From: Dryomyza anilis | Lineage: Eukaryota > Arthropoda > Insecta > Diptera > Dryomyzidae | DNA length: 64,000 bases | NCBI GenBank assembly: GCA_951804985.1 | Contig: OX638133.1 | Coordinates: 10,436,501 to 10,500,500, forward strand | Direction of reading: 5' to 3' | In this document: piece after piece, positions 43,175 to 53,390 of the stretch | How the letters are laid out: the number at the start of each line of letters is the position of its first letter | Position numbering within the stretch: position 1 is the stretch's first letter | The notes under the pieces: generated by a model | The model's input: only the letters and a program-made list of their open reading frames with translations | Told to the model about the DNA's origin: nothing | The model's database searches: none | Program-made: the position numbers and the translations under genes

Positions 43175-44036
43175 ACAAATTGAACTCACCGTGTATTTCG
43201 CTGCTTGTCTCGCTCACTTCAGGACCTGCGCACTACGTGGCGCTGCGCTCAGCTGCCAACAGGGTTGCATTTCGCAGAGAATGCATTATGCACAGCCACC
43301 CCCCGAAACTCCCCCTCACACAAACAACAACAACAAAAACACCTATAACATAACGGAAAATGAGCAAACGACTAGCAGAAGGAATCTCACTCAACGGGAC
43401 TTTCGAACGGCATCAACGTAGCCAAAACGAAACAAGAATTAGTTCTTCAGCTCATTGTGACGAATGCGGTACGAAATCGACTGCCTAGCAAAGTGCGCGT
43501 CGACGGTGCGAAAACGATGATTGTGCTGATTTAGTGAAAATATATTAAAGCCAACTAGTTTAGAGTGAAATGTTAATTTTTTAATAACTATTTAATGAAT
43601 ATTTAAATAACATAAAAAAAAATCTGCTACAAATTGTGCCACTTTTGTGCGTAGACATTTTTTTTTATTTCAAGTAGTCTACAAATTGTTGCAACATTTT
43701 TCGTCGTTTGCTCAACAGCACCAGCAGCAGCAACAACAACAACTAAAAATAGCAGATATTTACGTTAAAAATAAATTTGCTCAACAAAGCGTAGCAAGTG
43801 AAATTTAACAAAATTTAAAAAAAAAATAAAGCAGCAACAAATAAAAATCAAATCATAAAAATAAGACAGACACAATACCGCAGGCATAGAATGAGAAAAT
43901 TTCAATATTGCTTGAATTTCCTTGAGTGATGACAAAATAAAAAAAACCCACAGAAATTTCAGTCAACACTTTGCAGTTAAAGGAGTGCTCTACGGAAATA
44001 CTGTAATAAAAGGAATATAAATATTATAAAAACAAG
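43175..44036 (+). promoter_or_regulatory. Candidate promoter and untranslated first exon
   Basis: This block is much more GC-rich than its flanks, with CTGCGCACTACGTGGCGCTG, CGGTACGAAATCGACTGCC and GTGCGCGTCGACGGTGCGAA. It then carries CAGCAGCAGCAACAACAAC (43724) and A/T-rich leader-like sequence. It ends at a good splice donor, AACAAG/GTAAAT (44036/44037). TCATTG/TCAGC words at 43446-43457 could be initiators. There is no convincing coding frame. It would suit a TATA-less promoter with an untranslated first exon whose coding exon lies downstream, for example at 63298-63381. This link is inferred. Confidence 0.45.
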
Positions 44037-44768
44037 GTAAATTTAAATAAATTGTACCTTTATGGCTTTCAAAACTCTAAAAAAGGTCGTGCTTTCTTTA
44101 TTTATTGAGATTTGTAAAATTTCAATAAAATATGTTGTTCCCATTCAATATGAACTCACGTACTCACCACCATTTCCATCTATATGCCATATTCTTATTA
44201 GCAAAATGTTCCTTATCAAATTCCTTATAAGAAGCGTGGCAAAAAAAAACATAGTGCCTGGCAAAAATACCCCCTCTCTGTGCGGAAACATGGACCCATG
44301 CTTCGTTTTTGTCCCATGTTGTTTGACTCATCGTAATGGTGGTGCGTGAGTTGGTTTGGTGGTGTTTCGCGACAGTGCAGAAACAATAACAAAAAAGCAA
44401 AAAAAAATTAAAACACCGTAAGAGTCGGCTGTCATCTGTTTGACAGGGTGTTTCCGCATGCGGATAAATAATTGAAAATGCCGACAGGTTTAGTTATTCC
44501 GACGTGAATTATGATGTGGCGCAGACTATTTTATTTGCATATTTATTATAGTTTTTTGTTTATTTTCATGTGCTATATTAAATGTTATTTTTTTTAATTT
44601 AATTCCCTATTAATTTTTAAAAGTAACAGTTTGAAAAATAAACGATTTTCAAATAAATCTTTTGCAAAATATTTTAATACAACTAGTTTTCTTTTGAAAC
44701 TCTTTTTAAACGATTCGAAATCTTAAAACGCAGTATTGGTTTAGACGAAATTGAATTTAGAAAATTAG
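44037..44768. promoter_or_regulatory. GC-richer possible intronic control region
   Basis: CTGTCATCTGTTTGACAG at 44429-44446 is an inverted pair of TGACAG words, which match sites of TALE homeodomain proteins such as Homothorax, around a CATCTG E-box. GTGGTGCGTGAGTTGGTTTG and CGCATGCGG occur nearby. Short frames on both strands at 44062-44400 are not convincing genes. Confidence 0.3.
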
Positions 44769-44870
44769 TCAAAGTGGGAAATTTTAAAGTAGGGAACTTG
44801 TGTTAGTTGGTGTGATGAAGTTAGTAAGATATATTAAATTTAGAGTCGGTCTAAGCCTACTATATATTTG
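44769..44870 (-). mobile_element. mini-me fragment (3' end only)
   Basis: GTGGGAAATTTTAAAGTAGG followed by AGAGTCGGTCTAAGCCTACT. The body is missing or too diverged to follow; 44871-45408 is otherwise AT-rich without a gene. Confidence 0.65.
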
Positions 44871-45408
44871 TGGCAATATGAATTAACAACATAACTCGAG
44901 ATATGCTCATATTGAGTTATTAATATCATCGTAATCCTGATAAACGAATTAATTTTGTGTCAAATTTTGATAATGATCCTTCCTATAGTTGCTGAGATAC
45001 AGGCAGAAAACGTAAAAGCATATTTATTTTAATTAAATAACTTTTGGAAAAAAATCTAACTAAAAAATTTTGCAGACGTTTATTTTATTTAAGTTTTTCT
45101 TAAATTTTCCAAATTAATTTTAAAAATATTTTTAAAGATCATTTTTGGTAAATTTAAAAAAATACTCTCCTGAAAAGTTCAAAAATTAGACTTATACTTT
45201 TATTTCATATTGCCACAGATATATTTGAGCATAAACTATATATATACTTGATCAAAAAAATTTACTTAATCCTGTATAAAGTGAAATTCACCTGTGCAAG
45301 GGTGCCCGTGGTGGCCATGCAAAAAAAAATCGAGTTCCATACATAATGGCATCGAACGTACTTTTACAGGAATAAAGAATTTCATTGATATCCAAAACCG
45401 TTTTTTTA

Positions 45409-46234
45409 TACCCTACATCTATGAGGTACAGGGTATATTAACTTTGTGCATATATTGTAACGCCCCTTAGGAGGCGTGTCCGGTATGGAAAAGTATATAT
45501 ATTCTTGATCAGCATCACTACCCGTGTCCGTTTAGCCATGTCCGTCTGTCTGTTCGTCTTGCTGTCTTGCTGTCCGAATACAGAATAACTTGAGAAACAC
45601 TTATCAGAATGCGATGAAATTTCGTCTCAATATATTTTAGCCAAAAGTAGGAACTTAGTTTGAAAATGAGCCAAATCGGTCTACGAACACGCCCACCTCC
45701 CATACAAGTCACTTTTATATAACTCTTTCGGAGCTAATAACTCGAAAAGTATTCAAGGTATAGTTATAAAATTTAAAACGTATTATTAGAATTCACCTAA
45801 AAATATGTGATCCAAAAATGGGAGTGATACGCCCACTTTTTTTTCTCATTATTTCCCGGGTTTTCATAGTGGAAATTTGATCCGTAAATTATTGAAATCA
45901 AATCTATGAAATATTAGCCTTTCAAAATTTTAAATATAGGCGTGGTCAGCCCAATTATATTTTTCAATTTTTTTTTTTAGTTTTTTATAATTTTATATAC
46001 ATTTTTTAATTTATGGGGATATAAGACGTAAATTTCTGATATATGAATAATATTCTGAGGGTGGGGAGGTTCAGCATAATTAAAAACTTTAAAATTAAGG
46101 TATGCAATTAAATATCCCACTTTAATATCCCCACCAAAGGTGTAGGGTATTTCATAGTCGGGCCCGACCGACTATAAAAATCCGCCCCATGTGACCGAAC
46201 TTACCCATGTGACCTAACTTTCCCAACTCGTTTT
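45409..46234 (+). mobile_element. mini-me/DINE-1-like element, second subfamily
   Basis: The hairpin start (ATACCCTACATCTATGAGG), AAGTATATATATTCTTGATC, AGCATCACTACCCGTGTCCG, a short GTCT tract (45540-45560) and the end (GTCGGGCCCGACCGACTATA, TGACCTAACTTTCCCAACTC) follow the family order. The body differs from the other copies, for example AGCCAAATCGGTCTACGAAC, ACACGCCCACCTCCCATAC and TGATACGCCCACTTTT. This marks a distinct, older-looking subfamily. The fragment at 35066-35165 belongs with it. Confidence 0.82.
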
Positions 46235-46237
46235 ATT

Positions 46238-46276
46238 TAAAAAACGTTTGTAGCGCTACAAAAAAAACCCTTTATA
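46238..46276. repeat. Scrap of the CGCTACAAAAG hairpin MITE
   Basis: TTTGTAGCGCTACAAAAAAA with CCCTTTATAAAA abuts the mini-me end. Confidence 0.6.
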
Positions 46277-46948
46277 AAACGAAAATATATGCGAGAATCT
46301 TACTGTAACGGTCGAATTCATTTTTTTTTTTAACAAACCCCTATATTTTTTGGTATTATCTCTTTTTGTGGTAGTCTACAAAAAATCAAAGTTCGGTACC
46401 AATTCGTATGTTTTCAGTGGGGGAGACCGGGGTTAAGTCGACATCGGGGAAAAGTCCCCAATTGTTGCTTTAAAATACGAATGAGATGTCAGATTAACTT
46501 CAAATTGATACTGTACACGTAACATTAGATGTCACTGTTACCAAAGAAGAGAAATCCATTTTTTATGTAATAAAATGAGTTTTTGACTCCAAAAGTTACA
46601 TATTGATAACGCAGTAAACTTGTACTAGCCATTAAAGTTTTGATTATTTATATATTTTGTTGTGAGTTTTATGTAGTAAGAAATTCACTTATAATGTCGT
46701 GTTGATTTTTATTTTATTTTTCCATTCAATTCGCATTTTTATGCCAATAATATTAGACTAAGTCTCGTGGGGTAAAATCGACACATAAGCATTTGGTCAA
46801 AATAGATTCCGCGCAAATACAATTTAGGAAACTTTTTGTTCTATGAGTTTTACAAAATAGTTCATTCTTAAAATAAGAAATTATTGCAAAAAATAGATAA
46901 AATGTGAATAATATGAATAATGGTCAAAGAATTTCGCGGGACCAGAAT

Positions 46949-47040
46949 AAAGCAGCACTACTCCATCTTCCCCCTCTCCATTTAACCTATCATCCCCTCA
47001 ATACTGTGCATTGCACGCTCAGGGGCGTTGGTTAATTTGT
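46949..47040 (+). mobile_element. Second 3' tail of the non-LTR retrotransposon
   Basis: CACTACTCCATCTTCCCCCT, CCATTTAACCTATCAT and CAATACTGTGCATTGCACGC align with the end of the 33.8-35.06 kb copy (CACTACTCTATCTTTCCCCC, TTAAACCTATAAT, CAACACTGTGCATTGCATGA). This is a severely 5'-truncated insertion followed by A-rich/(AT)n sequence. Confidence 0.85.
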
Positions 47041-47047
47041 AAAAAAA

Positions 47048-47105
47048 AATATATATATATATATAATATATATATATATAATATATATATATAATATATA
47101 TAGTA
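47048..47105. repeat. (AT)n microsatellite
   Basis: An almost pure TA tract with a few AA steps, just 3' of the retrotransposon tail. Confidence 0.9.
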
Positions 47106-47373
47106 TATCAAATTAAAAGATATCAGCAAAAATGTGCATTCGCGGGAAAAGTGGGTAGTGTTGACTTTGCCCCAGTCTATTTCCAGGTTTGAGGTTGTGT
47201 CGCATTTGCATTTGTTTCGTGGAAACTAAATATTGTAGATCTTTACAGCTTACGGAACATTTTTAGCTAATAAATCAATCTATCCAACTGTATTATTATT
47301 TTTGTCCTATGTCATTGATATGGTGGGTAAAAATAGCATTGAAAAAAAAGTGTCGACTTAGCACCGGTCTCCC

Positions 47374-48779
47374 GTACACATAATGAAATTATTTCACGAT
47401 TACAAATTTGCTGTTGTCTTCAAGATTCGTAAAGAGTGGTATTTTACATAAACGGTAACCGAGTTTCCATTTAATATACGTTACCACTTATATGAAGCAT
47501 ATTTATTATCGGTTGTGACCTTTCATAATTCTCACTAACATCCTTAGGAAAAGTCGGTCTATTCACCAAATTTTTCAAAAATATATGGAAGCATATACTC
47601 TACCGACCGAAGTGAAGTTTCTTTTATTCATGGTAAGGCGGGTTTTTATTTAAATAAAGAGCGTGGCAAAAGGAATTATAGTTTTATGAGAATCGTAGAC
47701 CAAAGACCGCAAATCATATTAAAAAAAAAACTATATATTGAACAGGCCCCTTACAAAAAAATATCTTACATGATTAAAATAGGTCAAGATAATTGCCAAC
47801 AATTTTAAATTTGACATCAAAAATAATGACTTTTTAATTTGACATCTAAAATAATGTAATGCAATAAAAAAAGTCCACATTTGCAAATAATTAGAGCAGT
47901 CTGTAAGACAAAGTCCATAATTTATGTCAAAGCCAACAAAAAATAAAAAGCAAAAAAAAAAAAACAATTGAAATAATTTATTTTCCCAGACACAATGCAA
48001 TTTTCCTGAACAACTGACAGCTGTCAGTTATGTGCTACAAAATGCACTACAAGTAAAATACATGGTATATAAGAAAAGGACCCGAATGTAAGTCGGTTTA
48101 TATAGGTGTTTGGGGGGTAAACTACGATAGTAAGTAGTGACGCAGGAATGTGCTGTTAACTCAACATGGGGAACATTAAGTAGTTCAAGGTTGCTCCCAC
48201 GCATCATCGTCCTGCCGCTGGCTTAAGTTGGGTGGTTTTCAGCACCCACATTGCAATAATGAAAAACATCCGGTTAAACGGGTGATTGAGAAAAATAAAA
48301 ACGAATGCACAAAAAAACTCTAAATAGTTGGCAGTTGAGTGTTGAGTGAATTTTACGTGAATTTTAACTCAAATATTATGTAGTAAGAGCGTGTATAACG
48401 TGAATATATGGGAAAAAAGAAATTCTACATGGAAGGACACGTGTCCTTGAAATTTTAGGGATTTTGTGAATGCGTTCGCTAAATCGTGTGTAGACTTTTG
48501 GGGGATTTTTCAAATGTGCACAATCCAATTTTGTTTTATTTATCAAAAACAAAAATATACAATTAGAATAAATCGTGTAGTATTAGATATATAATTTCCA
48601 TAACAAATTTATAAATCAAAATTTCAAATACACCACATTCTCAATTTTTATTAATAAACTCGAATTAAATGTTTCTAAGAAATAAACATATAAACTAATG
48701 AAAAATTTAATACGGATCCCTGCTTTTAAAAAATCTTCTTCCAAAAAAAGTGAAAAGTTGAATTTTGAATCGAAATCGA
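47374..48779. promoter_or_regulatory. Mostly unique DNA with a perfect E-box palindrome
   Basis: AACTGACAGCTGTCAGTT at 48012-48029 is a perfect 18-base palindrome: a CAGCTG E-box flanked on both strands by TGACAG. The next 250 bases are GC-richer and non-repetitive (CATCATCGTCCTGCCGCTGG, GTTGGGTGGTTTTCAGCACC), as expected of a cis-regulatory segment. The rest is AT-rich. No coding exon was recognised. Confidence 0.3.
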
Positions 48780-50700
48780 AATTTTGCAATGAAAAAATTA
48801 ATTCTTATTTAAGAAATTCAACTTTGTGAATACTCTGTAAAAAATTTGAAATTTTAGTGAAAATAGAATTTTTTGTGAAAAATTGAATTTGTAGTGAAAA
48901 ATTGAATTTTTAGTGAAAAGTGGAATTTTTAGTGAAAATTTGATTTTTTTGTAAATTTGAATTTTTATCGAAAATTTTAATTTTTATTGAAAAATTTAAT
49001 TCTTAATGAATAAAATTGAATTTTTAGTAAAAAAATTGAATTTTTAGTGAAAAATGAAATTTTTAGTGAAAAATTGAATTTTTAGTGAAAAATTGAATTT
49101 TTAGTGAAAAATTGAATTTTTAGTGAATAATTGAATTTTTGTGAAAAGTGGAATTTTTAGTGAAAAATTGAATTTTTAGTGAATAATTGAATTTTTAGTG
49201 AAAAGTGGAATTTTTAGTGATAAATTCAATTTTTAGTGAAAATTTGAATTTTTATTGAAAATTTGATTTTTTTGTAAATTTGAATTTTTATCGAAAATTT
49301 TAATTTTTATTGAAAAATTTAATTCTTAATGAATAAAATTGAATTTTTAGTAAAAAATTGAATTTTTAGTGAAAAATGAAATTTTTAGTGAAAAATTGAA
49401 TTTTTAGTGAAAAATTGAATTTTTAGTGAAAAATTGAATTTTTTAGTGAAAAATTGAATTCTTAGTGAAAAATTTAATTTTTAGTGAAAAATTGAATTTT
49501 TAGTGAAAAATTGAATTTTTAGTGAAAATTGAATTTTTAGTGAAAAATTGAATTTTTAGTGAAAAATTGAATTTTTAGTGAAAAATTGAATTTTTAGTGA
49601 AAAATTGAATTTTTAGTGAAAAATTGAATTTTTAGTGAAAAATTGAATTTTTAGTGAAAAATTGAATTTTTAGTGAAAAATTGAATTTTTAGTGAAAAAT
49701 TGAATTTTTAGTGAAAAATTGAATTTTTAGTGAAAAATTGAATTTTTAGTGAAAAATTGAATTTTTAGTGAAAAATTGAATTTTTAGTGAAAAATTGAAT
49801 TTTTAGTGAAAAATTGAATTTTTAGTGAAAAATTGAATTTTTAGTGAAAAATTGAATTTTTAGTGAAAAATTGAATTTTTAGTGAAAAGTGGAATTTTTA
49901 GTGATAAATTAAATTTTTAGTGAAAATTTGAATTTTTATTGAAAATTTGATTTTTTATTGAAAATTTGAATTTTTATTGAAAAATTTAATTTTTATTGAA
50001 AAATTTAATTTTTAATCTAAAATTGAATTTTGAGTTAAAAACTTGAATTATTAATGAAAAATTGAATTTTTAGTAAAAAATTTAATTTTTAATGAAAAAT
50101 TGAATTTCTAGTGAACAATTGAATTTTTAGTGAAAATTTGAATTTTTAGTGAAAAATTGAATTTTTTAGTGAAAAATTGAATTTTTAGTGAAAAATTGAA
50201 TTTTTAGTGAAAAATTGAATTTTTAGTGAAAAATTGAATTTTTAGTGAAAATTTGAATTTTTAATGAAAAATTAAATTTTTAGTAAAAATTGATTTTAGT
50301 GAAAAATTGAATTTTTAGTGAAAAATTGAATTTTAAGTGAAAAATTTAATTTTTAGTGAAAAATTTAATTTTTAATGACAAATTGAATTTTAAGTAAAAA
50401 ATGGAATTTTTAGTGAAAAATTTAATTTTAGGTGAAAAATTGGCTTTTTAATGAAAAATTTAATTTTTAGTGAAAAATTGACTTTCACTGCAAAATGGAA
50501 TAAATTAGTGAAAAATTAATTTTTAGTGAAAAATTTAATTTTTAGTGAAAATTAGAATTTTTAGTGAACAATTGAATTTTTAATGGAAAATTGAATTTTT
50601 ATTGAAAAATATAATTTTTATAGAAAATTTTAATTGATTTTTTATTTTTAGTAAAAAATTTAATTTAAAGTGATAAATTCAACAAATTATAAAAACTTGA
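48780..50700. repeat. 19 bp minisatellite with higher-order structure, about 1.9 kb
   Basis: The unit AGTGAAAAATTGAATTTTT is repeated roughly 100 times. 49400-49890 is nearly homogeneous and both flanks are degenerate. Variant units recur at fixed distance: GTAAATTTGA at 48951 and 49274 (323 = 17 x 19) and AGTGATAAATT at 49216 and 49900 (684 = 36 x 19). The array therefore grew partly by duplication of multi-unit blocks. No coding potential. Confidence 0.95.
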
Positions 50701-51676
50701 ATTCAATACCAAAAATTTCATATTTGAGTGAGTACCCAAATTTCATATTTTACCTCTATGTAGGACAAACTTCAATCGAATAGTTAAGTGTTCATAATTT
50801 ACGAAGAACTATTTGTGCCTCAGTCTGAACTCATAAAGATTAAGAAAATATATTTTTCTTTTTCTTTATTATAAACAAAGCAACTCACAGTCTCTAAACA
50901 AAAGAATTCCCCCAAAATGCTACGTTCGCATTTCTGGTCGGGTCCGTAATTGGAGGCTCATCATGTCGGAATATTTAGCACACAAAATAATAAACAACAG
51001 AGAAATCCGTTGTTATTCGTTGTTGCTGGCGAAGAGCACTTAAAATTATTTTAAAAACCGCTCGTAGTGTTTCAATATAAACAAAAAAAAACTAAACAAT
51101 TGTAAATTATAAGCATTTAATTAAATAGCAAAAACAAAAAAAAAATGAAAAAAGAAAATTATGCACTGGCAATCAATCTGTAGTTTATTCAATATGTTTT
51201 GCTTTTGTTTAGTGTTGAAGAGTTTTCGAGTTATCAGATTTCTTGACGAATTGGTCAACCATGAATGATAGTTAATTGCGAGTATAGTATATACGCCATA
51301 TATCTTCATATATCAGATTCACTCAATGAATGCATTTATTTTTTAAACATCTATTCGAATTCTTGGAATTCTTTAAAGTTTTTAACGTGAAATCTATCCG
51401 GTTTGTTTATTCAATTACAAAATCATATATTTTATTTTGTTTTGTCTGTAATTAATAAGAATTACTACTCATATAATCAGAAATATTATATTTTAAATAT
51501 AGTTTTGTTAAACACCTAATTCGGGGTAAAATTGCAATAATTGATTTAAAAAAATCTATGTACAGGGTGGTCCGCAAATATTTTAGGCACTGCTTCCTTG
51601 CTTCATTTCAACTAAATAATTGTTCTGGAGTTAGGTTCTACTTAGAACACCCTATGATATACAGGGTGTTTTCAAA
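50701..51676. other. Unique AT-rich DNA with a GC-richer island
   Basis: 50900-51070 is GC-richer (GCTACGTTCGCATTTCTGGT, GGAGGCTCATCATGTCGG, CGTTGTTGCTGGCGAAGAGC) and could be regulatory. Near 51560-51672 are TACAGGGTGGTCC and the dyad ACACCCTATGATATACAGGGTGT, which look like transposon end words. No gene. Confidence 0.35.
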
Positions 51677-51984
51677 ATTAATAATAATAATAATAGTTTG
51701 GCGCTATAGTCCTGTGCGTGTTATATTTGTACTCAAATTGGTGGAACCTAAAGTTTATTGCCGAATCAGAACGGCGGGTGAGAGCTTTTCATAGGCAAAG
51801 TTTTACTCTCGTAGGTTTGCCATTTAATGCCGCGAGGTAGCGTCGCATAGAAAAATGTTTTCTATGAAAAAGAGGTTGACAGTCGCTGAGGATCGAACCG
51901 CGGACCTTTCGGCTCGTAGTTGAACGCACCAGCGACGTTTCGCTCGTAGTCCAACGCACTAACCAGACGAGCTACCGACGCCAG
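51677..51984 (-). mobile_element. tRNA-derived SINE, copy 2
   Basis: On the minus strand: head TGGCGTCGGTAGCTCGTCTG GTTAGTGCG, B box GGTTCGATCC (51890-51899), body with GAAAGCTCTCACCCGCCG-like, GAGTACAAATATAACACGC and GGACTATAGCGCCAAAC, and an (ATT)n tail at 51677-51695. The head includes an internal repeat of the CTACGAGC segment that is absent from copy 1. The tRNA-like part should not be called a tRNA gene. Confidence 0.87.
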
Positions 51985-52209
51985 TTTTAAAAATTTACTT
52001 TAGAATAAATTTACGTATATTTTATTATAAATTCTACAATTTTAAGCCCAGAACAAAAATATTATATTCATTTTACAGATAATCAATCATAGTTACTAGA
52101 AAATTTTAATAATAGCATTTTAATTAGGGCGCAAGGAGAGAAAATCATTTTTATAAGTTTTACTATAAGAAAAAAGAGGTTTAATTCATCGGTATTAATT
52201 TTAGAGTAG
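51985..52209. other. AT-rich DNA
   Basis: No gene or repeat seen. Confidence 0.4.
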
Positions 52210-52211
52210 TA

Positions 52212-52318
52212 CCCTAGTACCCCTATTGTGATTACAACCTGATAATGGTCGAATTATGCCAAGGCAGAAATTCAATTTGAAGTTTCCGACCATGGCTCTA
52301 GAATAATTTATACTAGGG
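52212..52318. mobile_element. TA-flanked MITE, CCCTAGTA family, 107 bp
   Basis: It begins CCCTAGTACCCC and ends TTATACTAGGG, with TA at 52210-52211 and 52319-52320. The ends match the 420 bp copy at 11739-12158. The interior has an inverted GGTCGAATT/AATTTGAAG...CGACC theme. Confidence 0.7.
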
Positions 52319-52320
52319 TA

Positions 52321-53330
52321 TTGCTAAAACCTCTTGTATAGTTTTCCATAAAGCCTTTGTCGTCAGCTGTACCTAATTTATGAGCATATATTATAAAAGA
52401 ATATTATTTATTGAAGACACTATGCTATAACAACTTTATCTGTAGCTAATTCTAAAAATTTATGAGTTCGCTTTTAAGCCTAAGATTATTTAAATTTATG
52501 TCTGAATAATGCAGTATTTTGGTCTTGATAAATTTACTTTTAGAAGGTTTAATGAATAAATAATAAAAAAAATATAGCAACGACGGAAACTTACATTAAA
52601 AACTTTGAACACTTGGGACATTTTGCGGTATTTTATGTCATGTCAACTACATCCTCTGTAACTACAGAAACCTCAATAACATCAACATCAAAGTTAAACG
52701 ACAGGCTCTTCTTCAACAACCTCTTTTACAAATACCTCTTTTACAAGAACCTCTCTATATAGCAACAAAGAATCAAGAAATAAAAGTATGTCTATTCAAT
52801 TAATTACAACAAAAATAACTAGAACAAAATATTATTGTTATTAAAGAGCATGAAGTAGAAGAGGAACCAGTAGAAAAACTAGAAACTTGGCTTCGATCCA
52901 AACATGTGACATATTTGCATACACACAAACCTATAATGCAAATAAGTAGTAAAAAAAGCAGGGCAATGATACGAGGTATTGGAACTGTGCCCTAAACATA
53001 CCAGACGCAATGCATCACAATACAAATGACAACAAAAATGTCTAATATCTTGTATTAACAGCCGGTTAGTACAGCAGTAAAAGAGGTCATATTATTATCA
53101 GTATTTTATTTTTTTTACTATAACCCTTAATTATTGAACTTATCCCTAAACTGTAGATAAAATACTTGGCAAGCCTAGGTCTTTAAAAAAATTAAACATA
53201 GCGAGGGTTGTTGTATCAAATACTGCCCATTTTTTGCTTGATCACAAAATATTTTCGAAACTTAAACTTCCACAAAATTTAATAAGCAAAATTACCCAAA
53301 TATTCCAAAAAAATCACAGAAGTTTTCACT
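52321..53330. other. Unique AT-rich DNA
   Basis: 52640-52760 is richer in C and could once have been coding (ACTACATCCTCTGTAACTAC, AACCTCTTTTACAA repeated), but frames are broken. No gene is claimed. Confidence 0.4.
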
Positions 53331-53390
53331 TAAATTAAATTAAATCCAAATTAAATCCAAATTAAATCCAAATTAAATTAAATTAAATTA
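53331..53390. repeat. 11 bp tandem repeat AAATTAAATCC
   Basis: Four units of (AAATTAAATCC) flanked by (AATTA) runs, directly abutting the start of a mini-me copy. Confidence 0.8.

Larger units (their letters stand above)
46421..47373. mobile_element. Inverted-repeat element with GGGAGACCGG ends
   Basis: The left end is GGGAGACCGGGGTTAAGTCG and the right end, read inward, GGGAGACCGGTGCTAAGTCG, about 23 bp with two mismatches. Internal words (GGGGAAAAGTCCCCAATTG, GTCTCGTGGGGTAAAATCGA, GACTTTGCCCCAGTCTA) repeat the theme of the ends. It holds a retrotransposon tail (46949-47040) and an (AT)n run (47048-47105), so it is nested. No transposase. Similar ends seem to be left at 17996 and 25848. Confidence 0.65.
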
